Program-made: the position numbers and the translations under genes
The notes under the pieces: model-generated
What the model saw: the letters and a program-made list of their open reading frames with translations, nothing else
The model's database searches: none
Told to the model about the DNA's origin: nothing
In this document: in pieces, positions 1 through 12,277 of the stretch
How positions within the stretch are numbered: the stretch's first letter is position 1
How the letters are laid out: the number at the start of each line of letters is the position of its first letter
NCBI GenBank assembly: GCA_963680875.1
Contig: OY804583.1
Location: forward strand, 34,151,331 to 34,215,330
Source: Bathymodiolus brooksi
Lineage: Eukaryota; Mollusca; Bivalvia; Mytilida; Modiolidae
Reading direction: 5' to 3'
Length of the DNA stretch: 64,000 nt

Positions 1-2
1 GA

Positions 3-2538
3 GGAGACCAAAACGTACTGGATAGCTGTGTAATAATGTGGAGCTCCACTAGACATGATATGCTTAATAGAAATTGGATTCCCAACCATTTTGTGCCCAT
101 CATTCCATCGACTACAATTCCAAATAGTGATTTCTTTGAGGACGAAGATGAGTTTGTCTTAGATGACAGTGTAATGATGACATTACTACAGACAGTTACA
201 GAGTAAGAACATAAAGTCAGCATATCCATATATACCTGTACATTAATTTTAAATAGGCCATGAGAGAACACATAGCACCAGAATTACTGTTAATGGCCAT
301 TTTCACAAATTATGTCTCTTCAGTACGGAGTCGAAACTTTTGAAGCTCCGGAAACAAATAAGTTGGAACAAAAATTACAGAAATTGCAAGCTCATTTTAT
401 TAAATTACTTGTTACACATAGCATACAAATATTGTTTAAAAACCTGCATTGGATCATCTTAAACTTTCTGTGAGCTGTAATTCCAGCATTGTTGAAGGCT
501 TCACAGTTGAAGAACAACACTCCTTTGCCATGGTCTGTCCAGCATTGATTTGTTTTTTGTCTCATTTGCATTTACTTCCTATCCTTTCATTTTTCCAGGT
601 GCAGTACTATGAGCATATCATAAACAGAATAACGTTTAATCTTTGCTTATAATTTTTGTAAACATTTGATAACATGATTTTTCTACTTTCAGTGTGGAGT
701 TTAACGAATCAGAATCGGCAGAAGATGACACAAATGGTATTGGAGAAGTTATTGATGTCCATACAACTTGTGAGCAACTAGACAAGGAAAAAAGGTACAT
801 ATATTTATTGTGCTTACTATTCTTATATAATTAATATTTCATCAAAACTCATTAATATATCATTTTATTTTGTCAGTAATACCATCCATCACACATTTAA
901 AATCATACTCATTTTATCAATGCTCATGGAAATTATTTTTCACTATCTGCTAACAAAGATAGATAGAAGTAAAGTAATCGTACTAATATTCCTTCACTGT
1001 AATATCATGCAAGTACATGTACACATATTCCATTTTAACATTTTCATGTATGCATGATATAGACATCACATTTTATTCATTTCATCACAGCTTTCAGATC
1101 ACAGGAAGTTACATTTTAATAGACCATGGGTCTAATTATTACCCAGCAGTTGTAAGTCTTGAGATGTTCATTATAATTATTGAAATGCAGGGCATTCCAT
1201 TCATTTGGATATAGAAGAAAACTGTTCAAAAGTGTCAGATGAGTTTAATTTCATATTTAAGGCACAGTTATACCCTTGAAATTAAGCAGACAATTCTCCT
1301 GGCTCCCTTGTGTAATGGAATGTCCTGCATATTGTTGGATAATCAAAAATATGTTTTTAAAGTGAAAAGATTTGAAAAATTAAAATAAATTATATATAAT
1401 TTTATTCTTGCTTGCCCGATTTCAATAAACTTGTTCTCGTCCTGAATATAGCTGAAATATTGCTGGTAAGACGTTAAACAACAATCAATCAAACCGATTT
1501 CAATTCCCAGATATATTTTTTTATATTACATGTGGAATTGTTGCTTGTGCATGTGAAAAGGCATCTGCATGTTGTTGCATATTTGACATTCTTGAATTCT
1601 ACTAATTCTTTTCATTTTGTGGATGAATGTATTTTTTTTATATATCAATCAAGTATGAAAATAAAACAAATCTCATTATAATCATCTTTGAATCCATCAC
1701 ATCACAAATCTTAATTTGAATGACATACTAAACTTAACTATCCTTAATTTCCTTACCAGATTTATTTGTATCATGGATCATAATTTTCTTTTGCTTTTAT
1801 CAGTTTTTCTTGAAATATTGAGTGCATGTAGTATGATGTAGATGTGTATGTTTTTCTCTAGAAAATTGTAACTTCGAAATGATGGTAATATTTTAAAGCA
1901 GTAAGCATCCAAATATTTAAATACCTAAATGTTGAATTCCTAAATGAAGATTGCAAAACTATAGCAAAGTTAATTTTATTATACAATTGCTCATAAACTG
2001 TGTATTACAGGTTACTAATTGGCCATGGGTCAAATTCTATCACAAGGCCAATTATAATTCATGATGGATAGAAAATGAAAAGTGCCACACTGTTCTACAG
2101 GAGGATGTCGTCAAACAACTAAAATCGCTTGACATAGAACTTAAAGGTTGCAGGATTTATTTTAAATTTGAAGGTAATTTTTAAAGATCATTAAATAACT
2201 TAAAGGCTTTCCAACTTTATCAATCTGAAAAATGTAATACTACTTGGCGAATAGATATATTTATGAGGCTGATTAAAATTGTTTGGAAATTGCAGATAAA
2301 GCTTTATCTGTTTTACCTGTTTTTGATTTCAACCCTCTTTTTTTAGTACTACATATAATTTTATTTCTTTTTGCATGTTTAGATTAATTATTCAGTAGAC
2401 AAAAGTGTTGAAAAAAAATAACACACATCATACATTCTCTTTACATGTGATGATAATAAAGCTATGTTTAAAAATGTATGCACATTTGTTTTTCTTTATA
2501 GATGTATAGCTGACTCTGAAAAGGACAAAGAAGAGTGA
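3..2538 (+). CDS. 3' end of a spliced protein-coding gene (last three exons), product not recognised
   Basis: Three exons can be joined in one consistent frame: <3-202, 693-794 and 2502-2538, with a TGA stop at 2536-2538. Intron 1 (203-692) starts GTAAG and ends TTTCAG. Intron 2 (795-2501) starts GTACAT and ends in a pyrimidine-rich TTTCTTTATAG. Exon phases agree at both junctions and no stop occurs in 112 codons, which random AT-rich DNA would rarely give. The visible protein is a C-terminal tail. It has a Trp-containing stretch (MWSSTRHDM, then NWIPNHFVPI), a strongly acidic segment (FFEDEDEFVLDD), more acidic/Ser-rich sequence in exon 2, and a short charged end (SEKDKEE). No domain, signal peptide or membrane segment is visible. 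The 5' part lies outside the window, so function cannot be assigned. The acidic, low-complexity end suggests a disordered tail. Intron 2 holds a short SINE tail insertion. Confidence 0.8.
1427..1493 (+). mobile_element. 5'-truncated SINE tail inside intron 2, with an 11-bp target site duplication
   Basis: The segment contains the SINE tail words AGCTGAAATATTGCTG and GTTAAACAACAATCAATCAA. It is flanked by perfect copies of CCGATTTCAAT at 1416-1426 and 1494-1504, a typical target-primed reverse transcription signature. Only the last ~67 bp of the element is present, so it is a 5'-truncated insertion. Confidence 0.75.
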
Positions 2539-2561
2539 CGTTATAATGGAAAGAGTTCAAA

Positions 2562-2567
2562 AATAAA
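2562..2567 (+). promoter_or_regulatory. Candidate polyadenylation signal AATAAA
   Basis: A canonical AATAAA lies 24 bases after the stop codon of the gene ending at 2538. Its position fits a very short 3' UTR. AATAAA is frequent in this AT-rich sequence, so a later signal could be the one used. Confidence 0.4.
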
Positions 2568-3338
2568 ACCATAAATTTGATTTTAGTGTTCAAAAGTTAA
2601 TTCAGAAAATGTCCTCTGGGTCTTCTTGAGGAAAAGTCCCCATTTAAACTACTGGCAAACTTTTACAGATACCAGCCATAGTTGATATTCATTCCAGTTT
2701 TGGTGGAGTTTCACATTGCGAGTGCTTTAGTTTCTGTGTGGTCTTGTTCATTCTTCTTCTTTTGAATATTTCCTTTTTGTTGTCTCTGTTTCTGTCTTTT
2801 CGATTTTACCTCGTCTCTGGATTCTGTCTTTTTGAATTTCCCATTTAACTTGTTCCTTTGGAATTCTATTGCCGAAGTTTGAAAAGGATATAATCACAGT
2901 TGTCGAAATGGCCATATTGCAGAATTTGTAGCAATTTCGGTACTTTGTTATTTCTAATCTACATTATGACTCCTAAAACTCATGGACTCACTATGAAAAT
3001 CTCTTGGTATTTTAATATACCAGTGTACATGTAATGTAGTCAACACTGTCATAATGATTATAAAGGTATTTGCATTGGTGTATAAGTTTGTAATTGGATG
3101 TTTCGAAATCAGACTTTAAAAAATTGAAAAGAAGTCTGATTATTAAACACACGGATGTTACATGGTGTCCAAGAACTTGCCACCGAAAACAAGATTTTGA
3201 TGCCACACACCATTCTTATTTAATTGTATTTGAAGGTATTCTTAATATATGCAATGCACTCAGTTCTATTTATTCTACTGGTATAATCTATTCTGTTTGA
3301 AAATGGGATATTATGTGTTTTATGGATACGATACATAT

Positions 3339-3712
3339 GTAACATTCGTTACTTGGCGTCCCTTGTAACATGCGTTACTTTTCTATCAACTGGAAGGTTT
3401 TATCTGTAATTACTGAAATGTCTTGGTTTTACATTACTTTATCTAATTATTCTCTGTAAATGTAAGACATAGCAAAGTGGAAAGAACATTTTATTTAATA
3501 GAATATTTCAATTTTTGCAATCATGACAAATACTGATTTACATCATAAATGGTATGGCTACAAAATAGTTTCCTGACTGCAGAAAACATAATTTTCACTG
3601 TTTCTTTGAATATTCTAAAGGTTGAAAAACATTTTCAATTCAACATTTAGGTTGTTTTAAAACTAATTTAAATAAAACAGGTATACATTGGACACCACGT
3701 AACAAGCGTTAC
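3339..3712. repeat. Three copies of a 14-bp palindrome-like word, GTAACANKCGTTAC
   Basis: The words are GTAACATTCGTTAC (3339-3352), GTAACATGCGTTAC (3365-3378) and GTAACAAGCGTTAC (3699-3712). Each has GTAAC/GTTAC arms around a four-base centre. The last two are also followed by TTTTC, which suggests a slightly longer shared unit. Copies of a small element or a protein-binding site are both possible. Confidence 0.45.
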
Positions 3713-3877
3713 TTTTCCGACAGGACACATTAAATTAAGTTTAGACAAATTAAATGGATGGGAACTATTTTTTTTCATTTTGAATATGGAAGAAAAATGT
3801 TCTATTGTGAACAAAAAGCTTGAAAATCATAACATATCTTTACTTTAAAAAATGGTATGAATGTCCCATATCATACA

Positions 3878-4201
3878 TCAGTACTGTAAAATGACCCTAA
3901 TAAATTCCATCTTTTCACCATTTTTGTTGTTATTTTTCCAGTACTTGCTATTTATGATGTTTTTCTGGATCCTTGGCAGCTTATACTTAAATTTTTCAAA
4001 AGAGATTTGCATTTTGGGGTATTTTTCCATGAATGTATGGTAAAGAGTATGCCTGGTTTGAGTGGTGATAAGTTGACTGTGAGCAGGAATGTCCAGCTTT
4101 AAATCATCTGAAGAACATGCATTTTCATTCCACCAATTTATAGTACTTGCATCTTTGGTGCAACGAGAGATGATTACTTTTGCAAAATTACATAAATTCA
4201 T
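3878..4201 (-). pseudogene. Possible degenerate ORF of an uncharacterised, transposon-associated family
   Basis: A 107-codon open frame on the minus strand contains a stretch (TRHTLYHTFMEKYPKM, then QISFEKFKYKLPRI). Its spacing resembles the 'F..eyP...iS...F...RP' segment found in many uncharacterised invertebrate and fish multi-copy proteins. That resemblance is from memory and weak. No neighbouring exon, conserved Cys pattern or catalytic motif is visible, and the frame ends in low-complexity Asn/Lys sequence. It may equally be a chance frame in AT-rich DNA. Confidence 0.22.
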
Positions 4202-6275
4202 AATAAAAATATTTAGAACTGTATTTTCAGACTCTTAGTGTTTAAACAATGCTAGAATGGTAAACTCTTGACTTAATATTTTCCCTCATATTTTCTTGAT
4301 CTTCAAATTGTGTGTGATTATAGGCTAATATAAGAACTGAAGAAAAACCACCAGAAATAAATATTTTACTGGTGAAAAATTGAGAATAAATAAAATTCAT
4401 CCTAGTTTTTCATTTTTTTTTTAATTCTAAAAAACAATAAATGGTTTGAGATTATCTGTGCTGAGCCTGTGGAGGTCAGTGCTAGGTTTGTAGACATTTA
4501 GATATTCAAATGTGATTGTAGAAAAGGACAGAAATATTTTATTTTTGAAAAGATGAGATTAAAACTAATATCTAATTCCAAATGGTACAAAACAGAACAG
4601 TAAAATTACTATATGTGACTTTTTTTTACCATCCCCCCTTTTTCCTCTTTACAGTACCCCATGGTTTTATATGTACCTGAAATATTGTATTGTTTTTTAT
4701 AGTGAATGATCAAAATACATATTATTTTTTATTTCGAACAGTTTTAAATACAAACTAATTTTTTTTGAAATATTTTCGATTTTCCTGTTTGTTAAAATAG
4801 CACCAGTTTATACTTTTCAATATTATTTCGGTATCGACACGATAAACATTCGTAAACCAAATCGGGTCATTTGAACGTTTTAAATCCACCATCGAAAGTC
4901 AAATCTTGGATACCTAATAAAAATCGATCTGGCACAAGCCAATAATGTCCTCTAAAGTTACTGTAAATTTGCACAGACTTAAAGCAGGTGATCAAAATTC
5001 ACAACATTGCTGCTACTACATCGCTGTCTTCATATATTCTTAGAAATTAGGTTGGTAATCGTTGCCAGAAGTGTTTACGTTGAAAACTAGCACTTCATTT
5101 CGTATTTTCTTATAAAAGACGTACAATACGGACAGAGTAGCACTTAAAACTTGAAAGGCAGGCTTTTATCTATCTAGAACAGCGAATTTTATTTACAAAA
5201 AAGAACGTTTTTGGCCTGAACTTTTAGGATTTCTTGTAGTTACATTAACCAACCCCTACTGGTGGTCACGTGACTTTAATAAAGTTTATGTCGAATGGAA
5301 CAAAGCGCGACAACTCCCATTTAAAATGTAATTTAAGTTTTTCTATACGAAAGTCAAACGAATTCTAACGATTAGGGGATGAAATTAACTTTTTAACCAG
5401 GTATTATAAAAACAACAATTTCAAAAGTCGAAAATATTGCAAGTTGCATTAACATACCTGCGTAATCTAACGTTGCACGTCTTCCATGGTATGGGTACTG
5501 GTCAACCCTGAATTGTTAGCATGGTCAAAGTGGCGAATATGACCATTTGGGGGAGAGGGTTGTCAGGTTATATCATGGCAAGTCAGACAATAAACCATAT
5601 ATAGTAGGTAACATGTTTGGAGAATACCATTCTCTTTGTACGTTAAAAACCTCTATTGTAGAATTTGGAAAAGAGAAGGAGCATTGTAGCCGCTACAAAC
5701 GTCAGAACGTTTGGTACTTACTCAAATCCCCACACATGCCCAGTTCTCCACCGTGGCTCATAGCTTTTATTATTGAACACACCATAGACCTCAAGTCGCT
5801 AACAAATGTTTGTCACATAAAATTTGTATCGAGTACACCTAGACATTTCTCGAATTGAGTTAGCATCTTGAACTGTGGTTATCGGCATTGATTGATCAAG
5901 CAAATTAAACAAACATACAAACGAAATTGCTGCTTTCCGTTTACTAATAAAGAGCAAATAAGAGAAATATGTGAGATATTATAAAATACAATGTAAGCAC
6001 AATATTTTTTTAACATTTTTACGCGAGTTACTTTCCTTGCGATGAACAAAATGGTAACCGATCTAGTAAGAGTAATGATTTTCAATATAATGTTCTCCTA
6101 TTTTGTGGATATTTAAAGCTTGCTTAAAGCGAGGTTATTTTATTAGCAAAGAGAAAATCCACAAGTTGTTACAGCATGGAATTTACATTAAGGGGAAATA
6201 ACTCCTGTCATATGTATAATTCTAGAAGTCCAAAATGTGGAAATGGTCTATATGAAGTACATACCAAAAATAGTT

Positions 6276-6332
6276 ATTAGAAAAATATATATTTAAATTA
6301 GAAAAATATAGTTTTAAATTAGAAAAATGTAG
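6276..6332. repeat. Short tandem repeat, 21-bp unit, about 2.7 copies
   Basis: Units starting ATTAGAAAAATATA begin at 6276, 6297 and 6318 with small differences. Confidence 0.6.
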
Positions 6333-7150
6333 CTTTGATAAGCTATGTATGACTGGATTATGAAATAGTGTCAGATCAATTTAGTACATCACCAAGTAAT
6401 GATGTTTGGCGGTTGTTCTTTGTCCTGCAATCTATATGTGGTTCTTTATCCTATCATCAAAGTCAAGGCTTACCTAAAATATGAAAAAGGTAATAAGATA
6501 TATTGAAAAGTTTCGAATCTGCAACTTTTCAGACATGTACATGGAATTACAACTTGTGTCTGCGCGTGTGTTTGTCGATGAGAGGTGATTGTTCCTTTTG
6601 ATGATAATGGTGCATTTGTTGACCATCACTGTATACATTTTCTTTTCATAATATTAATATTTTAAATAAATACCAACATGAAAGATGTGAATCTAACACT
6701 ATGGAAATTTGGTTGATTTGGAAAGGAATCTAGAGTAGAAATCATAGAGCAAGTATTGATTTATATAAAACAAATAAAATATTTTATATTTAAATACTAT
6801 TTCGCGGTTTCCAAGGATTATTATATAGAAAATGTAAATATTCTGAAAACGTAGAGATTGTTGGTGTTAACCTTGTTTAAGCCTCCCTCCTGGTTAAAGG
6901 TGTTTTCCTCAAGCTAGTGAAATACCAACTCACAACTAGGCGAACTATCTTGTATTGAAAAGACTGCTTTTATCTTGAAAATTATTCACAACATATATTT
7001 TATCTTCGTGTCAAAACATTTGTCACAATTATAATATTATTTCTACTGGAGAGAGCCGATAGTCGCTACCATCATGTAAATATAAGATGGGTACAATGCC
7101 ATCATACCACATAAAAAGGAAACGATAGTCAGCCACGGATTTCAACATCA

Positions 7151-7216
7151 ATAAAGCTGTGAGCCACGATACTGCTGAAATATTGTTGAGGGTGCCGTTA
7201 AACACCCTAAGCCTAA
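7151..7216 (+). mobile_element. SINE 3' tail remnant
   Basis: The words AATAAAGCTG, CCACGATACTGCTGAAATAT and TGTTGAGGGTGCCGTTAAAC align in order with the tail of the full-length SINEs at 13.2, 14.8, 33.7 and 37.5 kb. The tRNA-like head is absent. The 95-codon minus-strand frame crossing it (7029-7316) is mostly antisense SINE and is not called a gene. Confidence 0.65.
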
Positions 7217-8291
7217 CACAATACCATCTGTTGTCGTCCATCTGTACGCAAGTGATATAATACTTTTCCAACAATGATTTGATATCTTCCGCTTCTTTAA
7301 AATCCTTGACTTCCATATTTTATTACTCAGAAGACGTTGGCATTGTAATAAATCTGTGAAAAATAAACTCTATGCACAGGAGCGGTTGTTATATTGCTAT
7401 CAAGATGTGGACAATTTAATAATTACATTATTTACGAAATTTATGTTTTAATCTGTCCAAGCTGAAATTGTGGATTTTGCTTTTCTGGTGGTAATCAATT
7501 TTTTTATAGTTAAACCGAACATAAGATGAGAGCTGTTTTCTGATTGATCATTATAATTTTACTATCATAAATATGATTGGACGGTTAAATATGAGTTACA
7601 GGTTAACTACAGTGACCTCATACAGGATGTTATTAGATGTTTGTATATCGACAAAATAGATACAGCATACATCTAATTAAATTAAATTGTCATTTAAACG
7701 TCTTGCAAACTACGGTGAAACCTGTATATGCCGAACCCTGTTTAAAACGAACTTTACAAGTTCCAATGTAAGAACTCTCAATTATATCAATCTGCATAAA
7801 TCGAACATCTTCTATTCCGAATCCAAAAGCTGATCCCCAGGAGGTTCGATTCACGTAGGTTTCATTTTTGTAGTAAGAGAAAAGATTTAGTCCTTTGCAT
7901 ACTAATAAGAGGGTAATAAACGCCCATGTTAAACTACATGCATGTGACGATTGCATTGATTTCTTATTCACTTACCCACATCTTCTGTTTCAGCAAACAT
8001 TCTTTCGTTGACGTTCTTCAAGGTGTGTTCATTTCTTGCCACGCTTCTTGCATGTACTCTCTCCCTTGGCAATTTATAATTTAAACCTCGTTTCTGTCTC
8101 AACTCATCTACAGCGTCCATTTCTGGTTTTGTTTGAATACCTCCTCGGAAGCGCCAGCATCATTGCCTCAACTTTCAACAAGCGTCAACACGACGACGAA
8201 AAAAAGGCAAAAATAGCAATCTTCATCTTTGAATAGAACCATTGTAAATTGCATTAAAAATAGCTTAATGAAGTTTCCATACTTGATAATA

Positions 8292-8365
8292 TTTGTTTGT
8301 TTGTTTGTTTGTTTTTGTCTTTGGTTTGGTTTTTTTTTCTGAACTATTTTGATTTTTTTTTCTTT
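8292..8365. repeat. (GTTT)n and T-rich low-complexity tract
   Basis: Several GTTT repeats are followed by TTGG and long T runs. Confidence 0.8.
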
Positions 8366-8525
8366 TTTGTGACAATATTGATACAAACAATTAGTATACA
8401 CATCTCGCACGTGTTGTAATATATAAACTATTTGTTTCTGAAAACTTCTAGATTTAAAGACGGCACCGTCTGGAAATTTCTAACTCATATCTTTTGATCA
8501 ATTTCTCAGAATTCTTGCACTTATA

Positions 8526-8985
8526 AATACTATGCGTAGGCTGTTTTAAGTAGATGATTAAATACTATACGTAGGCTGTTTTAAATAGATGATTAACTAT
8601 TATACGTAGGCTTTTTTAAATAGATGATGAAATACTATGCGTAGGCTGTTCTAAGTAGATGATTAAATATTATACGTAGGCTGTTTTAAGTAGGTGATTA
8701 AATAATATGCGTAAGATGTTTTAAATAGATCATTAAATACTATGCGTAGGCTGTTTTAAGTAGATCATTAAATACTATGCGTAGGCTGTTTTAATTAGAT
8801 GATTGCATACTATACGCAAGGTGTTTTAAGTAGATGATTACATACTATACGTATGCTTTTTAAGTCGGTGATTAAATACTATGCGTAGGCTGTTCTAAGT
8901 AGATGGTGAAATACTATACGTAGGGATTTTTAAGTAGATTATTAAATACTATAGGTAACCTGTTTTAAGTAGATGATGAAATATT
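8526..8985. repeat. Minisatellite, 35-bp unit, about 13 copies
   Basis: The unit runs AATACTATGCGTAGGCTGTT followed by TTAAGTAGATGATTA, repeated head to tail with point differences (TATGC/TATAC; GTAGG/GCAAG/GTATG). No unit forms a long open frame. Confidence 0.9.
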
Positions 8986-9321
8986 AAGAAAAGTATGCTA
9001 TAAATTATCAATACTATCATGAAGAAGCCTAACTCACCATTGTTAATTGATTATATATTAAATGAGGAAACAAGATAGTATGAGCGGAGGCGAGAGGAGG
9101 GTATGTTGCTACTACTTATCACAAAGTAGTAAATCTGAGAAAACAGGAACAAAAATCGCATGCTTCATCTCTTAGATATAACAATATTATATATAAGTAA
9201 AACTTTTTCGAATATAAAATATGATTGATTAATTGTTTGTTGCTTAACTTCCAACAAGAAATATTTTTTGAATATTCATGACGTAAATTATGAAAGCTGA
9301 AAGACATTTAATGCACATATA

Positions 9322-9368
9322 CACTGTCGTCAAAGAGCTCCGGTCGGAATTGTTTTGTCATCTTCCGG
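9322..9368 (+). repeat. Left terminal inverted repeat
   Basis: It starts CACTGTCGTCAAAGAGCTCC and ends TCTTCCGG. It pairs with 12231-12277 with a few mismatches. Confidence 0.75.
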
Positions 9369-10324
9369 TACAAGTCAATTAGGCATGTTTGACATACAGG
9401 CGACGACAAAAAATAAGTATTATGATCATATAGTATTATTATATCTTGAATCCAGAAGATGACGTTATCAGTCGATAAATTTTGTTTGTTTTTACCTATA
9501 TGTTTCTGTGGTTAACTTAATAGATTATTTAGATATAGATAAAATGATGGACATAAACAATGAAAAATGCTAATACTGAGATTGAAATCATCATATAAAG
9601 CTATAAAAGGTAGTCTATATGTGTAATTAAAGTACACAAACCCTTTGTAATGCTTATATACATGATAGTTTGCACTGGTGTGCCACCATGAATAGTTTTA
9701 GACTTACTACAGTAAAAAACACAACGCTTATTTACGTACATTCGTTCCGGCTCTGTCAGTCACTACTTTCCGGTTGCGTCCCAAAAATTGTTTTTCAGTA
9801 GAACCGGTTTTGTTTATGTAAAAAATTGAAAGAATAGCGAAAACAGCTCAATATCACAATTATCTTTCCTTTTTGTAATTCATTTAAGGTTCATTATAAC
9901 ACTTGTCAAGGGTATGTTCGACTTGCAAATTGATAAAAAGAAAAAACATAAAACAAAAAATTGTCTTCAATGAATAAAAGTTGTGAAAAAAAACATAGTC
10001 AAAATATTTTACATGTGGATGTTTTGTATAACATTAAAAGAAAGAAATACAAAACGGTTTGTGCAGAATTGGCATTTGCCAAGTCACCTTCGACAGAATG
10101 GTCATGATTTTGTATAGAACTTATAATTCATTTTCTTTGTTTGCTATGCAGTTGGATTATTGCAATATTCAAAGAGTGTTTGAACAAAAGTAGGAACTCT
10201 CACTGTTTATATAGATATCAAGTAACTCTTATTGTTTTGAATTAATTTTTGTTTTCAAAGAATATATTGAAGGACAATAAGAAATTTTAATTAAAAAAAT
10301 CATAAAAATAAAATAAAAATAGGG

Positions 10325-10531
10325 AACCGCATTGGTATCGCAATGGTTAGCGTTCTCGCCTCGAGTACGATAGATTGTGTGTACGATCTGCGGTCTTGTC
10401 AAACAAAAGAATATAAAATTGGTATTTGTTGCTTCTCCGCTAAGAACGCAGCATTAAGGAGAAAGAGCAAAGGCTCGGAATCAGAATAATGTGTCCGAGT
10501 GGAGCGACATATCTACCCAATGACTGTTGTT
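10325..10531 (+). mobile_element. SINE-B copy 1 (tRNA-derived), 3' end cut off
   Basis: It has a tRNA-like head (ATCGCAATGGTTAGCGTTCT, then CGCCTCGAG). This is followed by the body words CTTCTCCGCTAAGAACGCAG and CATTAAGGAGAAAGAGCAAA, which recur in the copies at 13.7, 15.3 and 22.1 kb. The sequence stops at GACTGTTGTT, exactly where the hairpin of the next element begins, so the SINE tail is missing here. Confidence 0.75.
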
Positions 10532-11230
10532 AGCTCACATTGCCAAAGGCAATATGAGCTTTTACCATCACTTGGCGGCCGTCGTCCGCCGTCTTTCGTT
10601 CGTCGTCTGTCGTCCATTACCTATTCACATTTTAATCTTCTCCTCTGAAACGCCTCAACCAAAGGAAGTGAAACTTAGTAGCAAGCATCTATGGAAGGTC
10701 CTCTGTAACGATTACCTATTTCGTCCCGATCCGTTAACAAACATGGTCGTCACAAGCAATTCTTGTTTCTGATTGGCAGATTAAAAAAAAAATCTCCTCT
10801 AAAACTGCTAAGCCAAATGAACCGAAACTTGGTATGAAGCAACTATGGAAGGTCTTCTATAAAGATTGTTCATTTCATCCCGATCCGTTAACAAACGTGG
10901 TCTCCACAGATAATTCTTGTATCTAATTGGCCGATTTGATAGAATCCTCTCTTCTCAAACTGCTTAGCCAATGAACCGAAACTTGGAAGGAAGCACCTAT
11001 GGAAGGTCTTCTATAATGATTGCACATTTCATCCCGATCCGTTGACAAACATGGTCGCCACAGATAATTCTTGTTTCTGATTGGTCGATTTCTAGCAATC
11101 TTCTTCTCTGAAACTGCTTAGCCAAATGAGCCGAACTTTGGTGGGAATCACCTATAGAAGGTTCTGTCTGTATTAAGTTTCTTCAAAGCAGAATGAAAGG
11201 TGAACGACATAGGTTCAGACCACTGATCCT
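10532..11230 (+). mobile_element. Hairpin-ended dispersed element (family H), copy 1
   Basis: It opens with a hairpin, AGCTCACATTGCC-AAA-GGCAATATGAGCT (10532-10560, one mismatch), then TTTTACCATCACTTGGCG and a run of CGTCGTC words. The interior is four diverged repeats of ~150-155 bp, recognisable by CTCTGAAAC/CTGCTTAGCCAAATGA and ATGGAAGGTC. It closes near AGGTGAACGACATAGGTTC, matching the end of the copy at 36.0-37.1 kb. No protein is encoded. Elements with such ends are abundant in bivalves; I do not know their transposition class. Confidence 0.7.
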
Positions 11231-12230
11231 CTATTTTCAGTGAGCAAAGCAAGAACATTTGTAGTATTACAATCGAGTACACCTAACATTTTCTTTGTAT
11301 GCAAACGCCAAAATCGTCCGTGCGGAAAGGAATTCAATACTATAGCCTTTGTTAATTTGCTTATCTGTAATGTTAATGTAAACATTATACTGTGAAGAAA
11401 CTTAAATATCGTACCCATGAAGTTATTTCCACAGAGTGACTTACTTCGTTATCAACGAGAATAAAATTAAAATATTGCGTAATAAAAAAATCTCCCACTA
11501 CTCAATTTATGCGCCTGGACAGCTACTTAAAGTGAGTGTAGCGTATTGAGCACCAACAGTGATGTCAGTGCCACAAAAAGCATAAAAAATCAAGTGTTCG
11601 CGACAGTAACAATTTAACATAGAAATAATTATTGTACAAAGTAGCTGAAATTAGCAGCCATGGCGAATATTCATACAATGGGTCAGTATTTATCGCCTTT
11701 GAGATATTTCCTAATCATAGCTACCCCGGTATTGTTAAATTGCAATATAATGCTCAATAACAATAAGATCAGTGGTATTTACATACTGACAAACCCGGTT
11801 ATTTATAAATGACCCAACCGGTTTGTATACATGTTTACATTTTGACCAAGCGGATTTCAAAAACATCTGTTGACATCATGTTTTAGGGTATAACTAGTTA
11901 CTAATTGACTTTTCATCAACAAAATAGTATTTTTATGTAAAAGCAATCATTCATCAATATTGTTTTCTTTTTGAGCAACATTTAATTCATTCGCAAATGC
12001 AAGATATAGCGATATTTCAGTTGATTGTAATGATTTTGAAGCCAGATTCCTTATAACTTATAGAAAAATAAAATTTTACACTGCAAAAATAAATGATATT
12101 TGGACAAAAATGAAATTAATAATAATAACAATCGTAAGCATCATAATTCAAAACATTATATACACAGTATAGTTATAAATACTTACGATAATTATCTGTG
12201 TCTGCTTTAAAAATACTGCTCTAAAATATC

Positions 12231-12277
12231 CCGGATGTTGACCAAACATTTTCGATCGGAGCTCTTTGACGACAGTG
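12231..12277 (-). repeat. Right terminal inverted repeat
   Basis: It reads GGAGCTCTTTGACGACAGTG at its outer edge, the exact reverse complement of the left terminus. Confidence 0.75.

Larger units (their letters stand above)
2568..8282. other. Gene-poor AT-rich intergenic stretch
   Basis: Reading frames here are short, lack supporting splice structure and have no recognised domains. The stretch holds three related 14-bp palindromes (3339-3712), one protein-like but broken frame (3878-4201, minus), a 21-bp triplicate (6276-6332) and a SINE tail (7151-7216). I see nothing else supportable. Confidence 0.6.
9322..12277. mobile_element. Candidate DNA transposon (~2.96 kb) with long terminal inverted repeats and ATATA flanks
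   Basis: The left end (9322-9368) begins CACTGTCGTCAAAGAGCTCC. The right end (12231-12277), read on the minus strand, begins with the same 20 bases and stays similar for about 47 bp, to a shared CCGG. Both ends are bordered outside by ATATA (9317-9321 and 12278-12282), a possible 5-bp target duplication, although the sequence is simple. The interior has no transposase-length frame and holds a SINE (10325-10531) and a hairpin-ended element (10532-11230), so it would be a non-autonomous or gutted copy. The superfamily is not assigned: the CACTG start recalls CACTA elements, but the flank length does not fit their 3-bp duplications. Two solo ends of one MITE family in opposite orientation would be an alternative. 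Confidence 0.6.

Noticed and set aside
5547..5858. 103-codon plus-strand frame
   Set aside because: No recognised domain, isolated, and no supporting signals. Its length is within what chance gives in a 64-kb window.
7029..7316. 95-codon minus-strand frame
   Set aside because: About half is antisense SINE tail. The remaining ~33 codons (MEVKDFKEAEDIKSLLEKYY) look protein-like but are too short to call.
7690..7971. 93-codon minus-strand frame with a hydrophobic N-terminal stretch like a signal peptide
   Set aside because: No homology is recognised. The DNA (CCTGTATATGCCGAACCCTG, TAAATCGAACATCTTC) looks like a dispersed repeat, and there is no splice or polyA support.
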